Assembly: GCA_002049455.2 (NCBI GenBank)
Contig: KV918986.1
Coordinates: forward strand, 42,730 to 106,729
Reading direction: 5' to 3'
Length of the DNA stretch: 64,000 nucleotides
DNA from: Porphyra umbilicalis
Lineage: Eukaryota > Rhodophyta > Bangiophyceae > Bangiales > Bangiaceae
Shown: in pieces, positions 20,990 to 31,530 of the stretch
How the letters are laid out: the number at the start of each line of letters is the position of its first letter
How positions within the stretch are numbered: position 1 is the stretch's first letter
Notes under the pieces: generated by a model
What the model was told of the DNA's origin: nothing
Seen by the model: the letters and a program-made list of their open reading frames with translations, nothing else
Databases searched by the model: none
Program-made: the position numbers and the translations under genes

Positions 20990-22482
20990 GATGACTTGGA
21001 GCCGGGATTGAAGTGGGGATAGAGATGGAATGTACGTGGAAATGGAGGGTGTGGGAGCCCGTGTCGAAGTTGGAGATAAGTGTCGTGGGGGCAAGCGCGT
21101 GAGCGGTGGTAGGGATGTGCAAGACAGCTCGGTCGTCGACAGAGAGTGTCATAGAAGTACTCCTCGGGAGCCCCCCCCAGCCTCCCCCGAGTGCTCGACT
21201 GCCCCCGTTCAGCCCCAGGTGGGCTAGCAAGGGGGATGGGCCTCGACGGTCCGCTGCATGGTCGCAACAGATCCCAAAGCGGGAAAAAAGCGCGCGAACG
21301 GATTTGCTATCGACCGTGACGCCCCATGGCAACAGCACGCGACGAAAACGCCCGAAGCTGGAGGGAGAGCCCGGCCGGCGGCGAAGAGATACGCGTCCTG
21401 GGGCAGTGCGGTGTGTTTGCCAGCCCTCTCTGGCTGGCACTCGCGCCAAACTGACCCCATGAGCTGTGGCCTGCTCCACGACTCCCAGAAACCGCCGCCC
21501 GTCCCCGCCCTCATGGACCTGAAAGCGATGGGCTTTGCTTCATGCCAACAGCCCGAGGGCCTCGGAATCAAACAAAGAGGAAGCCGCGGTCCACCAAATG
21601 GGCTGAATCTCTCAGAGCGGGCCCCAGCCTGACAGGAAAAGGACACTGCGGCCAGCTGTGCGCAACTGCCATCTCCAAAGGATCCGTTTCAGCCCCCTAC
21701 GCACACAGACGGCCCGTCCCACTTGCACAGTGCCCAGTACCTGGCTGAAGGATATCGGCGACACGCACAAGAGACCAGAGCAGCACACGGGGGTTCCCCT
21801 GACTGGTCGCCAGTGCCGGGATGCACAACACAGCGCGGGATCGACCTGCGCCCGCAAGATATACAACCACTGGCTCACTCAGTACTGAAAGTACGCTCTG
21901 ACACATGCGACCGTAACTCCATACGTCACAAATGCATATGTGTATATGTGACATCCTCAGATTTTTGATCGAGGGTCAACATGATATCGGGCCACCGGTG
22001 CAGCGAGATTGGAACCCGCGTGTGTGCCACGAAGGGCTCCTGATTTCATGTTGGAGCCACATCCAGCTACATTAGTCAAGTTCATTGCCGGGACATGCGT
22101 GATGCACTCGTGTGTGCTCGAGACCCGCGGATGTGGCACGACACTCGTGTGGCGGCGCTCGCGCTCGCCAGCATTGACTCGTGGAAAATGTGTCCCTGTT
22201 TGTCATGGATCAAGGCTGTTGCAACCCCAACCCATACCAAATACTGTGTCGTTCTTGGGTCTTACAGTATTCAAACATTTTTCCGCGTCCCCAACACATG
22301 GGGTGGGGGCCGCAGGGACAGGTGGAGACGAATCCACGACGCCTCCGCACTGTTTGCTCCACGCCCTCCGCTTCGTGTTCCGTTTGAGCGCCCACCACTG
22401 ATTCTCGTGTGCATTTTCCGCCGTCCGCGCCGTGCGGGTCGCGCTGGGGCGCGTCATCGCCCCCCCCTGGAGCGTCGTCAAG
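20990..22482. other. Intergenic between divergent genes; promoter side of both
   Basis: This lies between the minus-strand 638-aa gene and the plus-strand oxysterol-binding-protein gene, so both promoters should lie here. A 124-codon ATG frame at 21258-21632 (plus) has no recognisable feature. Near 21920-21952 there is a small palindrome (GTCACA ... TGTGAC). At about 21990-22080 the minus strand carries a B-box-like GGGTTCCAATC that does not extend to a full tRNA. Confidence 0.35.
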
Positions 22483-24165
22483 ATGGCGGAGAACAGTTGG
22501 GGCTCCTGGCTCTCCTCCTCCGTCCGCGCCGCCTACGACACGGTGGCGGGCGAGGCGGCGCCGGCTGGGGGCGGCGAAAGCGATCGGCAGACTGGGGACT
22601 TTGATAGCCTGGCGGCCACGACCACCCTCTCCTCGTCGTCGGCGATGGCGGCGTCGACGCAGTTTGGGGCTGTCGATGAGTCAGAAGTAAGTTGGTGGGG
22701 GGGGAAGGATGGAGCATGTTGGATGGGAGGGCCGCTCTGGCGCTGTTGGCGACATTGGCGTAACCAGCTTGGGTGGGGCGAGGCGGGGAGCAATGCGTTG
22801 GTGTCGAGCGCAGCGGGCTCGGCCGTCACTGTGGCGTTGGCCCGTGCTCGCCTGGCGCGTTGTTGGCCAGGCACTGATCCTGACCACGTGGACTGTTCTT
22901 CTTGCTATGGGCGTTGTCGTTTACCCCTGGTGTCTTTCGCACTACTTCTCCCATCATCCCCGCCCGTACATGCCTGGCGACGTTCCCCCACACAGCGCCG
23001 CGCTCTGTGGCAGCAGCTGACCTCCCTCGTGGGGACCAATGTCATGACCCGCCGCCTCTCCCTGCCCGTGTGGCTGTTTGAGCCGACCACGGCGCTGACG
23101 CGCATGGCGGAAACTTTTGAGCACCACTCCCTGTTGACGCGGGCGTCAGCCACCCCTGAGCCGGCCCTCCGCGACGCCCTCGTCGCGGCCTTTGTCATTA
23201 GCGCATTTGCGCACTCGGAGCGGGTGCGCAAGCCGTTCAACCCCGTGCTTGGCGAGACTTTTTCCGTGTCTCTGCCGGGCCCCAACGATGGCGCGGGAGC
23301 GCCGTTCCGCTTCCTCGCGGAGCAGGTCAGTCACCACCCGCCCCTATCCGTGTCGGCCGTGTCGGGCGAAGGCTTCACTGGCGGGGAGGTGGTGGACGTC
23401 AAGGCCACCTACTGGGGCAACTCCCTAGAGATCCGCAACGTCGGCACCCGCTTTGTGCGGCTCTCCAACGGGGACCGGTACGAGTGGAATTTGCCCGTCG
23501 CGGGCGTCGCCAATCTCTTCATCGGCGGCGCGTTTGTCGACCACTATGGCGACGTGGAGGTGAGTAACACGGCGACGCGGGCGGTCACCAAGTTGACCTT
23601 TGACAAGTGCGGCTGGTTTGGCGCCAACCGCTACGGCGTTGCCGGGACGGTCTACACGGCGGCCGGGGAGGGGGCGTACACCGTCAGCGGGTTTTGGAAC
23701 AAGCACGTGGACATTGACAAGCTCGGCGTCAAGGCCAAGGGCGAGGGCGTCATGCGCGTGTGGGCGGCGCCGCCGCCCCTCAAGGCCCCCGCGGCTGGCA
23801 GCTCCGCCGCCGCCACCGCGGGCCCCGTGCCGGTGGTCATGCCCCGCTTTTGCGAGCGCCTCCTCGGTGACGAGGGCGTCGGCTGGGCCGAAGTCGGCCG
23901 CGACTCGCGCACCCGCCCAGACCGCAAGGCGTTGCACGTGGGCGACTCGGCGGCCGCGTCTGTTGCCAAGACAGAGGTGGAGGACAGGCAGCGCGCACGC
24001 GCGGCGGCGGCGGGCGGCGCGGACGCGGCCGCCCGCTGGTTCCGTCAAGCCGAGGCGGACGCGCCGACAGAGGGCGACGTGGTCGGCGGGTGGGTGGCGA
24101 CGGGGGGCTTTTGGGAGCGGCCGCAAGGAGAGCCGGTGGGGCAGGTGGCACCGCCATTGTGGTGA
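22483..24165 (+). CDS. Oxysterol-binding protein-related protein (lipid transfer), one intron
   Basis: Start ATG at 22483 has A at -3 and G at +4. Exon 1 (22483-22686) encodes 68 aa. A GTAAGT donor at 22687 and a CAG acceptor ending at 23013 (or 23016) remove a phase-0 intron, after which the OSBP domain reads QLTSLVGTNVMTRRLSLPVW. Hallmarks follow: KPFNPVLGETFSV (from 23230), the signature EQVSHHPP (23320-23343), TYWGNSLEI, FIGGAFVDHYGDVEV, and the C-terminal RTRPDRKALHVGD...ARWF. The spliced product is about 451 aa, a short form without PH or ankyrin domains. Family members exchange sterol or phosphatidylserine for PI4P at membrane contact sites; the two His of the signature and the Lys of KPFNP bind the PI4P phosphate. 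Substrate here is not predictable. The intron length is divisible by 3 and contains no stop. Confidence 0.92.
   Translation: MAENSWGSWLSSSVRAAYDTVAGEAAPAGGGESDRQTGDFDSLAATTTLSSSSAMAASTQFGAVDESEVSWWGGKDGACWMGGPLWRCWRHWRNQLGWGEAGSNALVSSAAGSAVTVALARARLARCWPGTDPDHVDCSSCYGRCRLPLVSFALLLPSSPPVHAWRRSPTQRRALWQQLTSLVGTNVMTRRLSLPVWLFEPTTALTRMAETFEHHSLLTRASATPEPALRDALVAAFVISAFAHSERVRKPFNPVLGETFSVSLPGPNDGAGAPFRFLAEQVSHHPPLSVSAVSGEGFTGGEVVDVKATYWGNSLEIRNVGTRFVRLSNGDRYEWNLPVAGVANLFIGGAFVDHYGDVEVSNTATRAVTKLTFDKCGWFGANRYGVAGTVYTAAGEGAYTVSGFWNKHVDIDKLGVKAKGEGVMRVWAAPPPLKAPAAGSSAAATAGPVPVVMPRFCERLLGDEGVGWAEVGRDSRTRPDRKALHVGDSAAASVAKTEVEDRQRARAAAAGGADAAARWFRQAEADAPTEGDVVGGWVATGGFWERPQGEPVGQVAPPLW
22687..23013 (+). 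other. Intron of the OSBP-related gene
   Basis: 327 bp, GTAAGT at the donor, pyrimidine-rich tract and GGCAG at the acceptor; an alternative acceptor 3 nt later would drop one Gln. Translation through it gives a Trp/Cys/Arg-rich insert unlike any OSBP domain, which supports removal by splicing. Because it is phase 0, a multiple of 3 and stop-free, retention would yield a longer in-frame protein. Confidence 0.75.
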
Positions 24166-24578
24166 GTGGCCGCGCCGATGGCGTGTATTTTTTTTTCTCT
24201 CTTTGCGTTTTTGGTTGGTCCATGTAACGATGGTTTTTCGTTCCGTGGGCACCAGCAGGCAAGGCAGATGCGCCCTGGATGTGTGCTCGCCACACCCTCC
24301 GCACGCTCCTTCTGTCTGGGCTGGGCTTGGCATGGGTACTTTGCGACTCCAGCAAACCGACCACCGATGGGTTATGCTGGAAGTAACTCTCTCTTACTCC
24401 TTCCTCCCCCGCTGAATACGATCTCCACACGGTCGCACCCCCTCATGCGCGTTCGAGTATGCAACGCCACGCCATCCTCAAAATCGGTACAGTACACGCC
24501 ACTCCAAACAAGACAAGAAACAAGCGCACAATCACAAGCATGCAGATCACGAGGGGACACAGCACACCAACACTCGTC
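24166..24578. other. Shared 3' flank of two convergent genes
   Basis: The 413 bp between two facing stop codons presumably hold both 3' untranslated regions. A T-rich run follows the OSBP stop (24187-24200). No further gene seen. Confidence 0.4.
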
Positions 24579-25362
24579 CTACGCCTTGCGGGCCTTCTGG
24601 AAAACGTCAAAGTAGGTCAGGTCCGACAGCTTGTACGAGTCCTTCACGCCCACAGAAGCCACGGCCGCGTTCACGTCCAGCGTCGAGTCCGCCGACAGGC
24701 CCGCCGCCGTGGCCCTGACAGAGGACACTACCGCCGCCCGGTCGGCCTCGTCGAGCTCAATCTTGCTCTCTGCGTGTCCCCCAAGCGCCCCACAAAGCGC
24801 GCACGGCGACCGACACAACCACGGGGAGCGGTATTGGACCAGGGCCAACCGACGCCCGATGACGGTGGACAAGAAGCACCATCATAAAGGCCACGAGATG
24901 GCACAATTTGGTCGCCAACAACAAGACGACCAGATGGACAACACGAATACATGTGCGATGGTCAGCACTGTGCTTACCGCAACAAACGAACACATCGAGA
25001 ATCTCGCCGCGATGCCCACAGGCCTCACTCAAGCTCACCAGACGCCACCCCTCATCAAGATAGCGCCCCAAACGAGTAGCTTCATGGCAACTAATCAGCC
25101 CACCAGCCCCCCGCATCCAGCAACGTGCGATAGCACCCATTGCCGGAAACGTACCGCCGTCCATGAAGAAAGTGCGCAGATCCGCTGCCGCTCGCCGCCC
25201 AGTCGCCGCAACGTCAAAGGAGGCCGGCGCAGCAAAATCCATGGCCGACGTGTCCGACGCCTTGGACACAGTCGCGACGATCGCGGTGCGGCGGGCGACC
25301 GACGGGCCGGCGGCCGCCGACACGCTGCGAGCGGCCACGCCGGCGGCGCGGAGCAACGACAT
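24579..25362 (-). CDS. Small two-exon protein with mitochondrial-type N-terminus
   Basis: Exon 1 runs from an ATG at 25362 to 25155 and ends in a G|GTACGT donor. The intron (24770-25154, 385 bp) ends in CACGCAG. Exon 2 (24769-24579) completes a phase-1 Glu codon. The spliced product is 132 aa. The first 30 residues (MSLLRAAGVAARSVSAAAGP then SVARR) are Arg/Ser/Ala-rich, free of acids and amphipathic, as in mitochondrial presequences. The mature part has an acidic segment (ESKIELDEADRAAV) and ends KLSDLTYFDVFQKARKA. No family recognised; a small matrix or respiratory-complex subunit is plausible but inferred only from targeting and size. The leader upstream of the ATG is rich in CT. Confidence 0.55.
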
Positions 25363-26357
25363 GGCCGGCAGTAGGGTGCACAGACACCAGGGAAGAAAAA
25401 GGAGCAGTTGCGAGTGGCTGCGTGGGCGCAAGCAAGGAGAAAGCAACCAAGGGGTATGAGGAGGAAGAGGATGGGAGAGCCACGTGGACGCAGAAGGGAC
25501 ATGAGGAAGGAGCCAGTTCTCAAGACTAGTCTGGAGGGACCGAGGTGACTTGGGCCACACGCTTGATGCAGGAGTTAGTTCGTGCTGGAAAGACTGTAAT
25601 CTTGACCAAAATCGACGCGGATCGGTATGGCTGATCCCACAATTCTGAGAGGTCGACAATTCCAGGCACGTACGTGCAATACCCTGGCCTTCAGGGCGGT
25701 AGCGCGCTCGGCGACGCATTGACACCGGGCACGCCAGCCGTCTCCATAGCCGCGAACGCGCACGGGGGAACGTCCAGCCACGTTGCCATGGCGGGGGGTG
25801 CGTGAGGCGGGGAAAGGGGTTCCGCCGCCGCCACCGCAGCGGCGGGTGCCCGCCGGCGTCGCGCGACGCCCACAGGACGGGCAGTCACTCCGCCGCGCAG
25901 CGCACCTGCGCACGGCGGGCACGGCGGCCGACACGGCGCACGCGTGGGCGGGTGGGTTCGACCGCACGCGACGGGGCGCCTCTAACAGCGCCGCTCGATG
26001 GCTTCAGAAACCGCGAACGAGCCGCGGCAACAAAAGCCGGCGCGCAGGCACGGTCACCCGCGGGTCATCGTGGGCGTGTTTAACCCCGGAAGTCACTGCG
26101 CGCGGTCGCCGCGCGCAACTCGGGGCGGTGGGGGGGGGTAGGGGGGCAGGCGCCGTCCGGGCCCTGTGACCCTTGTGGCAGGACAGTCCTTCTCAGCCGC
26201 GGAACTATATTCGCATTTAGCGTCATCGCGACCCTTCCAACGCTGACACCCTCAGATCCCTGAGGATACGAATGCAGATTGCCACCTCTGAAACAGAGAG
26301 CAAGTCCCGTGATCTAAGTATATGTGTGCATCACTACACTTTGAGAGCACCCTGTCC
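25363..26357. other. Intergenic; no gene supported
   Basis: About 1 kb between the small mitochondrial-type gene and the first TA-inserting MITE. Overlapping Arg/Ala-rich frames on both strands around 25575-26169 reflect GC content. From 26160 the DNA is more A/T-rich, with nothing recognised. Confidence 0.4.
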
Positions 26358-26359
26358 TA

Positions 26360-27617
26360 TGGTGCGTGTCCCAAAAATGAGACATCGCGGTTTTTTCTTT
26401 TTTTCTCGGCCCACTGGCCTTCTGCAACGGTCCGATAATGTAATGTGACCCACTCGGTCCCACTGTGCTTCCAGAACAGCCCCTGACAGTGTTAGCAGAG
26501 GCGGCACATCCTGACGTGTCACGGGGGAAAGTGTCATTCCTTCTAACTTCGACAGGTGACAATCGCGCAGCCCAATCAAATGCACAGATACTAGAGCAGG
26601 CATGTGCTGACAATTTGTGCACGAAGAAAAGGGCACCACCTTACCAATAAAATCGTGAAAAAGACCCCCATGTATGGTGCGTGTCCCAAAAATGAGACAT
26701 CGCGGTTTTTTCTTTTTTTCTCGGCCCACTGGCCTTCTGCAACGGTCCGATAATGTAATGTGACCCACTCGGTCCCACTGTGCTTCCAGAACAGCCCCTG
26801 ACAGTGTTAGCAGAGGCGGCACATCCTGACGTGTCACGGGGGAAAGTGTCATTCCTTCTAACTTCGACAGGTGACAATCGCGCAGCCCAATCAAATGCAC
26901 AGATACTAGAGCAGGCATGTGCTGACAATTTGTACACCAAGAAAAGGGCACCACCTTACCAATAAAAACGTGAAAAAGACCCCCATGTAGCCCCCTGTGA
27001 GGAAAACACGATTTGGGACACCCCTCATCGAAGCTCCAGTTAGCACATGAGCTTTGGCGTTGCAAACCTTTAACCCCAAGAACCCGAAAAAGACTGGCTC
27101 CAAGATCGGGGCTATCTGAGAGGTCCACAGAACAGGGCCCACAGGCGGGTATTAAGGAGTTGTCAGCCAAGCACGCGTCGGGAGAGGCTCTTTCCATGGA
27201 GGCCAGCCGAGAATTTTCTCGTACCCCACGCCGCCTGCCCCCGTGCAGTGATGTGTCAGTCCTTCAGAAAACGCGCATGTCTCATTTTTGGGACACGCAC
27301 CATAGCCCCCTGTGAGGAAAACAGGATTTGGGACACCCCTCATCGAAGCTCCAGTTAGCACATGAGCTTTGGCGTTGCAAACCTTTAACCCCAACAACCT
27401 GAAAAAGACTGGCTCCAAGATCGGGGCTATCTGAGAGGTCCACAGAACAGGGCCCACAGGCGGGTATTAAGGAGTTGTCAGCCAAGCACGCGTCGGGAGA
27501 GGCTCTTTCCATGGAGGCCAGTCGAGAATTTTCTCGTACCCCACGCCGCCTGCCCCCGTGCAGTGATGTGTCAGTCCTTCAGAAAACGCGCATGTCTCAT
27601 TTTTGGGACACGCACCA
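26360..27617. mobile_element. TA-inserting MITE (outer copy) split by a second copy of itself
   Basis: The left half lies at 26360-26672, the right half at 27305-27617. Together they form a 628-bp element with 26-bp perfect terminal inverted repeats beginning TGGTGCGTGTCC, flanked by TA (26358-26359 and 27618-27619). The element is interrupted at an internal TA by an identical-length copy (26675-27302). No coding capacity. TA target and terminal-repeat structure suit a Tc1/mariner-type non-autonomous element; the superfamily is inferred. Confidence 0.85.
26675..27302. mobile_element. TA-inserting MITE (inner copy)
   Basis: A complete 628-bp element with the same 26-bp inverted ends. It is flanked by TA at 26673-26674 and 27303-27304, generated from the TA in the CATGTAGCCCC junction of the outer copy. 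Its own equivalent junction is intact at about 26986-26992. Inner and outer copies differ at only a handful of positions. Confidence 0.85.
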
Positions 27618-27620
27618 TAA

Positions 27621-28515
27621 GAGCAAGCCCAGCGGTGCCCGCCAACGCTATAGTATAGCGTTTTCGACTCGATTCGTGGCGTATTGTGAGTGGCCCCTCC
27701 AAATTATGGAGCGGCCGATGGTCGATGTCTTCCAGCGGTTCGGGCGCCAGAGTATAGCGGAAAATCTGAATTCTTCGGGACCGCGCCAGGATGTGGAGGA
27801 GGAGCCCCGCCTGCACCATCCCAGCTGCAGACCATGCGTTTTCTGCTGGCGAAGCGCCCGCTGCGGAAGTGTAAAGATATGTACTCCATCCCCTCTCTAT
27901 TCGCATATTGCCCCCCCGCCCTGCACTCCCCCCACATGAGTTGAAGGGCGTATTTTGGGGGACTCGGCCATCACGCTCGCCAGGCAGAATGCATGGCTTC
28001 AGCGCCACCCCCCCCCCCGACCCTCGGCCAGCTGAAACAAACTGAAGATGTCGACGAAGAAACTGACGTATTAGATTGCTTCTCTGTTTATGTTGAGCAC
28101 AGTGGCGGTGACTGGCAAAACGACGACAGCATTTGAACCCTCCCTGTTGCACAGTGCTTCCAGGAGGAGGGAATGTCTGGTCGCTGGCTTCGAAAGCGAC
28201 GTTGCAGCTGGACGTGTCTTGTGGTCATTGGTCAGGCGATTGAAAGAAACCACATGGCCACGTCGAAGTGTCACCTGTCCACACATTCGAGACGACCTTT
28301 CGATTCGCAGCGGCATGTTTCCGCCATATGGCTCCGCCAAACGTTGGGATTGCGTAGATCTTACGACATACCACCGGAATATAGCGTCGGATCTCCGCCA
28401 TGCCGACATTTGGCGTGGATTCCGCGGCATTAATCTGACCGCTGGGCACCCCTTTCCGCTATAATTTGGCATTAGCGGAGATTCTCCGCCATAATCCGAA
28501 CCGCTGGGCTTGCTC
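27621..28515 (-). mobile_element. PIF/Harbinger-like MITE, copy 2
   Basis: 895 bp, the reverse complement of the element at 325-1223. Perfect GAGCAAGCCCAGCGG ends, TAA duplication at 27618-27620 and 28516-28518. Its left TAA overlaps the TA flank of the neighbouring TA-inserting MITE, so it landed exactly at that boundary. It differs from copy 1 by scattered substitutions and small indels. Confidence 0.85.
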
Positions 28516-28595
28516 TAAAGGCCAGGGAACTGCTCCTCAGTTTCCAGTTTACAACATGATATCGAGCAGTTCATCCAAGTATCGAGAAATCCATA

Positions 28596-30732
28596 TCACT
28601 TTCCAGCAGGGTTCGACACCTCTGAGGAACCGAGGCACAAATGAGCTTTGCAACAAATCATGAGCTCGTTGAAATCTGAACAAGCAGTGCAGAGCTGCAT
28701 TGCCCTTACAGAGCTGTTGTGTGTTTTCCTGTCGAGCTCATCGACAAGCTTTCTCCAACCATGACATGGTGCTCGTGAGCATCTCTGCCACCAGCCACCT
28801 CTGTCGACCACGCTAGGCGCAACATTTTTCGCCCAAGTCGGGGTAGAGACGATGGCGTGCGTCATGGACGCCGCACCAGCGCGTATTAAGTGCCCCGTCC
28901 ACTTGGCGCCAAGAGGCCCCCGAACGGGGGATAACGCCATCAGTTCGCGCATGTAACGGGTCACCACCCGCGCCGCCAGCGGGCGGACTGTGCCGGCCGA
29001 AGCGAATACGCGTTCGTTGCGCGGCCGCCCAGCAGTCACGTGCGCCCGCCAGTGCGCGCGGATACTTCGCAGCACGCGGACCGCCGGCCAACCGCCCGCC
29101 GCGACCGGGACGTCTTTTCCAGGCGCGCACCAACCGCGGCTGTGTGACAGCGGCGGTAGCCGCGCTTGGCCTGCCGGACGAGGTAGTCATTCGTCGGGCG
29201 TTCGTAGCCCGCCAACCAATGCACTGTCTTGATGAGCACGAGGCGGTTGCCCGAAGACCGCGCCGCCATGGTTCATTACTGTCGGTCCAGGCCGAGGTAG
29301 CGTACGACCGTCGCAGGTGCCGCAGAGAGCGCGGGAAATCGTGCCCGCGAGCAAGACTGCTCGAGCAGCTCCCAGCTGGAAATGTACTTGCGCGTCGTGC
29401 TCTTTCGACAGGCAGCCTCGAGCAGTCCGGCACCGGGGGCCGCTCCCACGGCCACACCCAGGCGGTGCCGCATCACGCGGTCGCACAGACTCTGTCACCT
29501 GGCGAGCGGTGGAGCGCGGCAGGTTTTCCGTCGAACCGGAATACCGCCACTGCTCAGGTCGGGGCTGGCGCCACCCGGTCCTAGGTGGCGTGGGTGAAAA
29601 CTCCCTCCTCATTCGACCACACCTCGTACGTGTCGCACGCCTCCACTACGCGGTTCCACCAGGCCTGCGACCTCGACACCGGAGCAATCAGCGTCACCGC
29701 CGCGCCTTGTCGTAAACTGTTGTCCAGCACCGACGCAATAAACTGGAATGGGGGATTGCACCAGCAATTTTCCCCACGCCAACTTTGTTGCAGCGCGTTG
29801 ATGCCCGCCGTGCCCGGGTTCGCCGTCGCCGAGTAGAATCGGCCGCACTTGTGGTTTAGGCTGGACGCGAACAGGTCGACCGAATGGGGCCCGAAATTCG
29901 GCTCCAGACGCCGAAACTCCCGGTCCGACAGGGACCATTCTGTCGAATCCCATACTCGTCACAGCTTGTCGGCAACGTGGTTGACGGCTGACGGCTGGTG
30001 GGAGGCCCGCACGTGGACGCAGAAATGAGCGCACACGCGCTGCAGGCGTCGCAGCTGGTCCATAATCGCATCGGACTTGGAGATGCCGTTGTTCATGACA
30101 TGCACGCTGACGAGCGAGACAATCGTCAGCCGCACGATGGGCCTCTCCGGCCGTAGGTTCTCCACAAAGAGGAGGATGGGAAACCGCACGGCCGCCATTT
30201 CGTGGATGTTAATGTGGGGGCACCAGCGATCAGGTGAATGAAGACCCGGCGCGTGCACGACGCCGTTTCACGCGGCACCCCATCCGGTTATGCTCGCGTT
30301 CGTGTAGAGTACAGCATCATCTTCTGGTGGCCACAACTCCGGCTCCAGCAGCGCATGCTTGGACAGGCCGGCCCACCACTTGAGATCCGAAAGAGCTTGC
30401 TGCCCCAGGCGCAAGTCTCGCCGCCTCGAGCGGCTGCTGGCATCGCGTAGGAGCGGCCGCATCACCGCAAATAGCGACTCGCAGCAAAATTGAGCCTGCG
30501 GGACAAAGAAAGTGGTCGCGATTGCCGTCCCGAAGAACGACTGCAGGGTCCCCAGGCGTACCCACTGCCGTTGCTTGCTCGCATAGCGCAGGTGCGCCGC
30601 CGTCCTTTTCACGACCTTCATGACCGGCTTGGGCTGCAGTTGAGACACCCCCAACCGCGTCTCGACAACGTGCCGCAGCGGCGGCAGAAAGGTCGGGCAG
30701 TCCCGCTCTTCTTTGCCTAGGTGGCGCTTCAC
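28596..30732 (-). pseudogene. Broken DIRS-like (tyrosine recombinase) retrotransposon
   Basis: Read on the minus strand, the parts of a DIRS-type polyprotein appear in order but in different frames. 30732-30268: the end of a reverse transcriptase (LQSFFGTAIATTFFVPQAQF, LSDLKWWAGL) and the start of RNase H (YTNASITGWGAA, with Asn where the catalytic Asp is expected). 30258-29959: the rest of RNase H (INIHEMAAVRFP, ISKSDAIMDQLRRL, SAVNHVADKL). About 29940-29590: the conserved segment HSVDLFASSLNHKCGRFYSA ... NPPFQFI. 29075-28596: a tyrosine-recombinase catalytic region (GHLIRAGAAS near 28880-28902, RGGWW). Several frameshifts and stops make it non-functional. The 5' part is missing: homology ends where the 174-bp satellite starts. 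Confidence 0.7.
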
Positions 30733-31450
30733 GGCGGCGCGTGCGTGTCGCGCAACTTACACCGTGTCGACACATTGCCGTGCGCGTGTCAAATCGTACA
30801 GCCAACATGTATTGGGCTGTCACGGCCGTCCCGCGCAAGTCCGTAGACACCACCAGTCTACAGAAACCAAAAACGCGACTTGCCCGCATTCTTGCGGCCG
30901 CTCGGCCGCGGCGCTTGCGTGCCGCGCAGCTTGAACCGTTCCGAAACATTGCAGTGAGCGTGGCAAATCGCGCAACCACCGTGTATTGGGCCGTCACGGC
31001 CGTCCCGCGCAAGTCCGTAGACACCACCTGTCTACAGAAACCAAAAACGCGGCTTGCCCACATTCTTGCGGCCGCCGGGCGCGGCGCTCGCGGTTCGGGT
31101 AGCTTGCACCGTGTCGACGCATTGCCGTGCGCGTGGCAAATTGTGCAGCCACCGTGTATTGGGCTGTCACGGCCGTCCCGCTCAAGTCCGTAGACACCAC
31201 CTGTCCACAGAAACCAAAAACGCGACTTGCCTGCATTCTTGCGGCCGCTCGGGCGCGGCGCTTGCGCGTAGCGCAGCTTGCACCGTGTCGACACGTCGCC
31301 GTGAGATTGGCAAATCACAGAGTTACCGTGTATTGGGCCGTCACGGCCGTCCTGCGCAAGTCCGTAGTCATCACCTGTCTACAGATCCCAAAAACGCGAC
31401 TTGCCCGCATTCTTTCGGCCGCACAGGCGCGGCGCTTGTGTTGCGTACGC
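30721..31450 (+). repeat. 174-bp satellite, block A (about 4 degenerate units)
   Basis: The tandem repeat carries the landmark segments TGTATTGGGC..GTCACGG, AAGTCCGTAGACACCACC and GCGGCCGCTCGGCCGCGGCG. These units diverge more from each other and from the consensus than units in blocks B and C. The block is bounded on the left by the DIRS relic and on the right by retrotransposon copy 1. Confidence 0.9.
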
Positions 31451-31530
31451 GGTAGGTTTTGCGTCGTCGTTTTCAGCGCGGGTGGTTGGGACGACTTTTT
31501 TTCCCCCCCCCACCGGTCTTGGGCGGCGCT

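Noticed and set aside
21985-22085. Minus-strand tRNA suggested by GCGGGTTCCAATCTCGC (pairing T-arm)
   Set aside because: No 5' acceptor strand complementary to the 3' strand and the presumed anticodon loop is 12 nt; at best a pseudo-tRNA.
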